Assembly: GCA_016800925.1 (NCBI GenBank)
Contig: JABCPU010000985.1
Span: 1-19,382 of the forward strand
Direction: 5' to 3'
DNA from: Suillus spraguei
Lineage: Eukaryota > Basidiomycota > Agaricomycetes > Boletales > Suillaceae
Length of the DNA: 19,382 nucleotides
In this document: piece after piece, positions 16,796 through 19,382 of the stretch
Numbering within the stretch: position 1 is the first letter of the stretch
Layout of the letters: every line of letters begins with the position of its first letter
Position numbers and translations under genes: made by a program
The notes under the pieces: model-generated
What the model was told of the DNA's origin: nothing
The model's input: the letters and a program-made list of their open reading frames with translations, nothing else
Database searches by the model: none

Positions 16796-17725
16796 TGTAA
16801 AGATTCAACCTAGCTTGGGCTGTAGATAAACCATGGCCTAAACTAGTATGCGAGTCTTGTGCTCTACCTAGTCTGCTACTCTTGTGAGGCAAGAACGTTC
16901 GACCCTAAAGGGGGATGCCTATTTAGTATGGTCAAGTTCGAGTCTAACTTATTTGCGAAACAAGCGTCCAAGTCAGCGGTAAGTTGCCGTGGTCAGTGAT
17001 GATACCGCCGGAACTAGCATCATGCATTGCAGTGCTACCGTCATCAAGATAAAGTCAGTAACAGTTGCGTCTAGCGAGCGATGTCGAGCAGTGCAAAGAA
17101 ACAGTAAAAAAGTCCGTGGTACTTTCAGTGGTAAAGTAGTGGAGTGTGAGAAGTTCACTCAAAAGTAACAATCAAAAGTCCAGCGGTATGCCAGCAGTAA
17201 CGGAGAATGAGTGTGATGTATTAACGAGCGATAAGGAACTTTAAAGACTATGTCCACTACTGGGTTGATCCAGAGCTAGACAGTAATCCTGACCTATAGT
17301 ACGTGCGATGATGTAAAATCAGGTGCTTTCTCATGTGGGGTACGCGGTGCTTATATCCTAATTCATATGTACTCGGAATACTCTAGGCGAGATCAGTAGC
17401 GCTGGAGTGTAGTAACCGCCGTAAGTAAACATAGCGCGAGGCGCTGCGGCACGAGGCAACATGTAATAATGCTTGCCGTGGAATCAGTGATAACGAACAG
17501 GAAACAAACTACGCACCAAATGGAGCTATGCGGACGCGGCAAGGACATGGAAGGACATCTGTTCATGGAACGTGGTGCAGCAGTCGGTATGGTGTGTGGT
17601 AAGCGTGGGATGCTGCTGGTACTGCTAAAGGGGTAAGAAGGCCATGGACTAGTGGTAACTCCTGTAGATGTGAGACAAGTGTCAAAATATGGGGTTTTAA
17701 GCCCAGCGCCAATATGCTCGTTACA
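16796..17725 (-). repeat. Solo LTR, family D copy D2 (inverted relative to D1)
   Basis: 930 bases with TGTAACGAGC at the minus-strand start (17725) and ATCTTTACA at its end (16796). Similarity to D1 is high along the whole length, except for a 33-base deletion near 17090 between two caccgct-like repeats. Flanks are CCAT (16792-16795) and CCGT (17726-17729), a four-base duplication with one mismatch, the same length as that of D1. The short open frames inside are not genes. Confidence 0.8.
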
Positions 17726-17729
17726 CCGT

Positions 17730-18127
17730 ATATAAACCACTTGTAGATCTCCATAGAACCTTAGTTTGAATATCATCTTAGATTCTGCTCATTCCGCTTC
17801 CTTCAGACTTGAGTCACTTTCCACTCAAAGTCATCTTCCAAGACTTGGGATTGATTCCTATAGTCTATATCTCTGGCTCTATCTTCAGATAGTCTACCTC
17901 TGTCAGTTTCTAGTTAGGAATCCGTTCTGAAGCTAGCCTTAGTCCTCTTTCCATCCCCGCGCTCCGGATAACCTTCAGACGTACCATATCCGCTACACAA
18001 CTCCTTCCGGATCTTCAGACATATACCCCCTCTCTGAAATAAGGGGCATTACTCGGACAAGGGGCACAGTGCACGAACTGAGGCCAAAGCCCTTCAGATC
18101 TTTCACCCCTTGAGTACGGTCTTAACA
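17730..18127 (-). repeat. 5' part of LTR-C2
   Basis: 398 bases. The stretch 17966-18127 is clearly homologous to copy C1 (13444-13602). It starts TGTTAAGACC on the minus strand and is rich in TCCGGA and CTGAAG motifs, with no ORF. Confidence 0.75.
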
Positions 18128-18132
18128 AGGGG
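18128..18132. repeat. Target-site duplication AGGGG, copy 2
   Basis: It directly follows ...CTTAACA and is identical to 14825-14829. Joining 14829 to 18133 keeps the gene's reading frame. Confidence 0.75.
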
Positions 18133-18740
18133 AAGAAGAAGCAGAGTGGGACTCCGAAGGAAACATACTACCTACAGCTTGCAAATGCCATATTTTAAAA
18201 TGACGAGGATTCTGAAGCATGGCTTCTCTTCCAGATAAACCCTAATGCTTTGATCAAGCCTGTCCAGACTCAGTTTGGAACATGAGTACTCTGAAATCTT
18301 GCATCTGTTGTGAATTACACATTTATACTGTTTCATTACTGATCAGATGCTTCAGGCTCAAAAGAAAAATAGAATGAGTTTAACAAGTCCCTCAAGCAGA
18401 CAGGTGCCGGATTGACATATGAGGAGCTACAAAAAATCCGCAGACAAAGACACTCATTGGTAGGTTTTTCTCATGCATATCTGTCAATTGTTAATTTTAT
18501 TCATTTATTTCTTACAGATTTGCAACTAAACAAGTTCCCATGGTGGCCAGACCTTCATGGTTGGTGGAGGACCAATCCTGCCTACAATACTGTGTTCTCA
18601 ACCACTGATCCTGGGCAAAACCATGAGTTCACTGCCCTACAACACTTCTGTGTGCCTGACCATGAGGATGTGTGTTACGACCATGCAAAACTGGAGATTA
18701 GTAAGAAGTCCTGGTCTTATATGGGGTTGTACTGGAGGGT
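18133..18740 (+). pseudogene. Broken uncharacterised gene, remaining exons
   Basis: Continuing the exon-1 frame from 14829, the sequence codes KKKQSGTPKETYYLQLANAIF, a TAA, then NDEDSEAW and NPNALIKPVQTQFG. A decayed intron of about 65 to 75 bases follows: the donor may be atgagt at 18282 in place of gtgagt, and the acceptor is cag at 18346 or 18355. Next come NEFNKSLKQTGAGLTYEEL (after one frame break), a clean intron (18460-18517), then DLQLNKFPWWPDLHGWWRT, NPAYNTVFSTTDPGQNHEF and SYMGLYWR. The F-P-W-W-P-x-L-H-x-W-W-R-T and DPGQ motifs look conserved, and I believe they belong to the same agaricomycete family. The gene is cut at 18740 by another LTR. Stop codon, frame breaks and splice loss show it is dead. 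Confidence 0.6.
18460..18517 (+). other. Spliceosomal intron, 58 bases
   Basis: GTAGGT...TTACAG joins CTCATTGG to ATTTGCAAC with phase 1, giving HSL-D-LQLNKF in one frame. The size and U-rich 3' half are typical of basidiomycete introns. Confidence 0.75.
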
Positions 18741-19382
18741 TGTAAAGTCAAAGGGGCTTGGCCTCAGCTCGTACGCTGTGCCCCTTACCCGAGTATGTGC
18801 CCTTAATTTCGGATGAAGTCCAAGGGAGAGTTCTGGTGAAGTCCGGATGGAGGGTCCGGATGAACTCTAAGGCAGGATAGCTCGACAGAGCTCCGATGGA
18901 CTTCCGGATGAGCGCGGGAATGCGCCGGAACTATTTCCGGAAGGTAGGGAGTAATGGTAACACTGGAACAAGCTCCAAGTAGAACAGATGAAGGATGGAT
19001 CGCTGGACAAAGTCCAGGGCAGGATAGGAGCAGAGCTCCAGAGGGAAAGATGATCCATAGATGTCAGAGGATAGGATAGGATGGATCCAGAGGACTAGGG
19101 GTCCGAAGGTCCGGAGCTCAGAGGAGCAGAGGAGCGGAGGAGCGGAGGAGCGGATGATCGGATGAGCATAGCTCCATGGATCTTAGAGGAAGTGTTGGCT
19201 ACTAGAGAGGAGTAGGTCCAGATATGGTGTAGAGATAGTATAGACTACTCCGGACAAGGTCCGGAATAGAAACAGACAGTATAAGACTACCAAAGGTAGA
19301 TCGGAGGTGAAACAGATGATAGACGGAGATGGACGAAGTCCGAAAAGATTATAGGACATAGGATCAAAGCTCCGGCCTAGGG
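18741..19382 (+). repeat. LTR-C-related repeat C3, truncated by window end
   Basis: It starts TGTAAAGTCAAAGGGGCTTG in the middle of the gene. The first 90 bases resemble the start of LTR-C2 read on the other strand (ggcttggcctcagctcg, ctgtgccccttacccgagta against ggctttggcctcagttcg, ctgtgccccttgtccgagta). Beyond that the copies share mainly the density of TCCGGA, CCGGAA and GAAGTCC motifs, so it is a related subfamily, not the same one. No open frame longer than about 65 codons occurs, and none looks real. The other end is outside the window. Confidence 0.6.
19121..19167. repeat. Short imperfect tandem repeat (ggagcggag units)
   Basis: Units of nine bases, gaggagcrg, repeat four to five times and decay into gatgatcggatgagc. 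It lies inside repeat C3. Confidence 0.6.

Larger units (their letters stand above)
14830..18127 (-). mobile_element. Nested insert: LTR family C copy C2 holding LTR-D2 and Tc1/mariner
   Basis: The insert begins TGTCATATACC and ends CTTAACA, TG...CA ends flanked by AGGGG. Its right part (17966-18127) is an LTR-C sequence on the minus strand by similarity to copy C1. Removing Tc1 (14957-16571 with one TA) and LTR-D2 (16796-17725 with its short duplication) leaves about 750 bases with no coding domain, the size of a single LTR, so I read it as a solo LTR-C split by two later insertions. That 14830-14956 and 16574-16795 belong to LTR-C is inferred from this layout; no other full copy in the window confirms it. 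Confidence 0.7.

Noticed and set aside
13628..17725. Large terminal inverted repeats of a Mutator-like or other DNA transposon
   Set aside because: The arms end in TGTAA...TTACA, each arm has its own short flanking duplication, and there is no shared duplication at the outer edges. Two oppositely oriented solo LTRs explain it better.
17393..17776. Minus-strand 127-codon open frame
   Set aside because: It lies within LTR-D2 and crosses its edge. The homologous copy D1 does not keep it as one frame, and it has no domain.
18410..18816. Single 134-codon plus-strand frame reading through the intron into the LTR
   Set aside because: The part 18460-18517 has clean GT...AG ends and non-conserved translation, and the last 25 codons lie in repeat C3. 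The spliced reading is better.

Overview
The window reads as a transposon-packed stretch of a filamentous fungal genome, most likely an agaricomycete (basidiomycete). The evidence is a 58-base spliceosomal intron (GT...AG), Ty3/gypsy retroelements of a type I associate with basidiomycetes, a LINE 3' end with a poly(A) tail, and a Tc1/mariner transposon. I see no bacterial operon, tRNA, rRNA or CRISPR array. All family names come from motif recognition by eye; no database search was run.

Layout. (1) 1-6148: a badly decayed Ty3/gypsy element on the minus strand (element 1), with gag, aspartic protease, reverse transcriptase, RNase H and integrase still in order. Its gag is split at 4808-5778 by a 5'-truncated LINE, also minus strand, which carries an intact RNase H and zinc-finger C-terminal frame, an AATAAA signal, a 17-base poly(A) tail and an imperfect 11-base target duplication. 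(2) 6149-13437: a second minus-strand Ty3/gypsy element of the chromodomain (chromovirus) type with two LTRs (476 and 478 bases, roughly 93% identical by eye). It has gag, zinc knuckle, protease, an intact RT to integrase frame lacking the RNase H core, a frameshifted chromodomain, and an extra decayed ORF with zinc-knuckle motifs between the chromodomain and the 3' LTR. Eleven bases next to its 5' LTR are the exact reverse complement of an 11-mer placed where its RNA should start, which predicts Tf1/sushi-type self-priming. (3) 13438-19382: a broken host-type gene on the plus strand, of a family I cannot name. It has been hit by several insertions: an LTR fragment (family C) and a solo LTR (family D) upstream; an LTR-C inside its first exon, flanked by AGGGG duplications, which itself holds an inverted solo LTR-D and a Tc1/mariner transposon; and a third C-related LTR cutting its 3' part.

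Most of the biology here is the order of events. The gene existed first and LTR-C jumped into exon 1. LTR-D and Tc1 then jumped into LTR-C. Separately, the LINE and possibly element 2 landed in element 1. Removing the LTR-C insert with one copy of the duplication restores the gene's reading frame exactly, which supports the reconstruction. Several inactivating changes in the retroelements look like C-to-T or G-to-A transitions, including loss of a catalytic Asp in RT and a catalytic Glu in integrase of element 1. That suggests methylation decay or RIP-like mutation.
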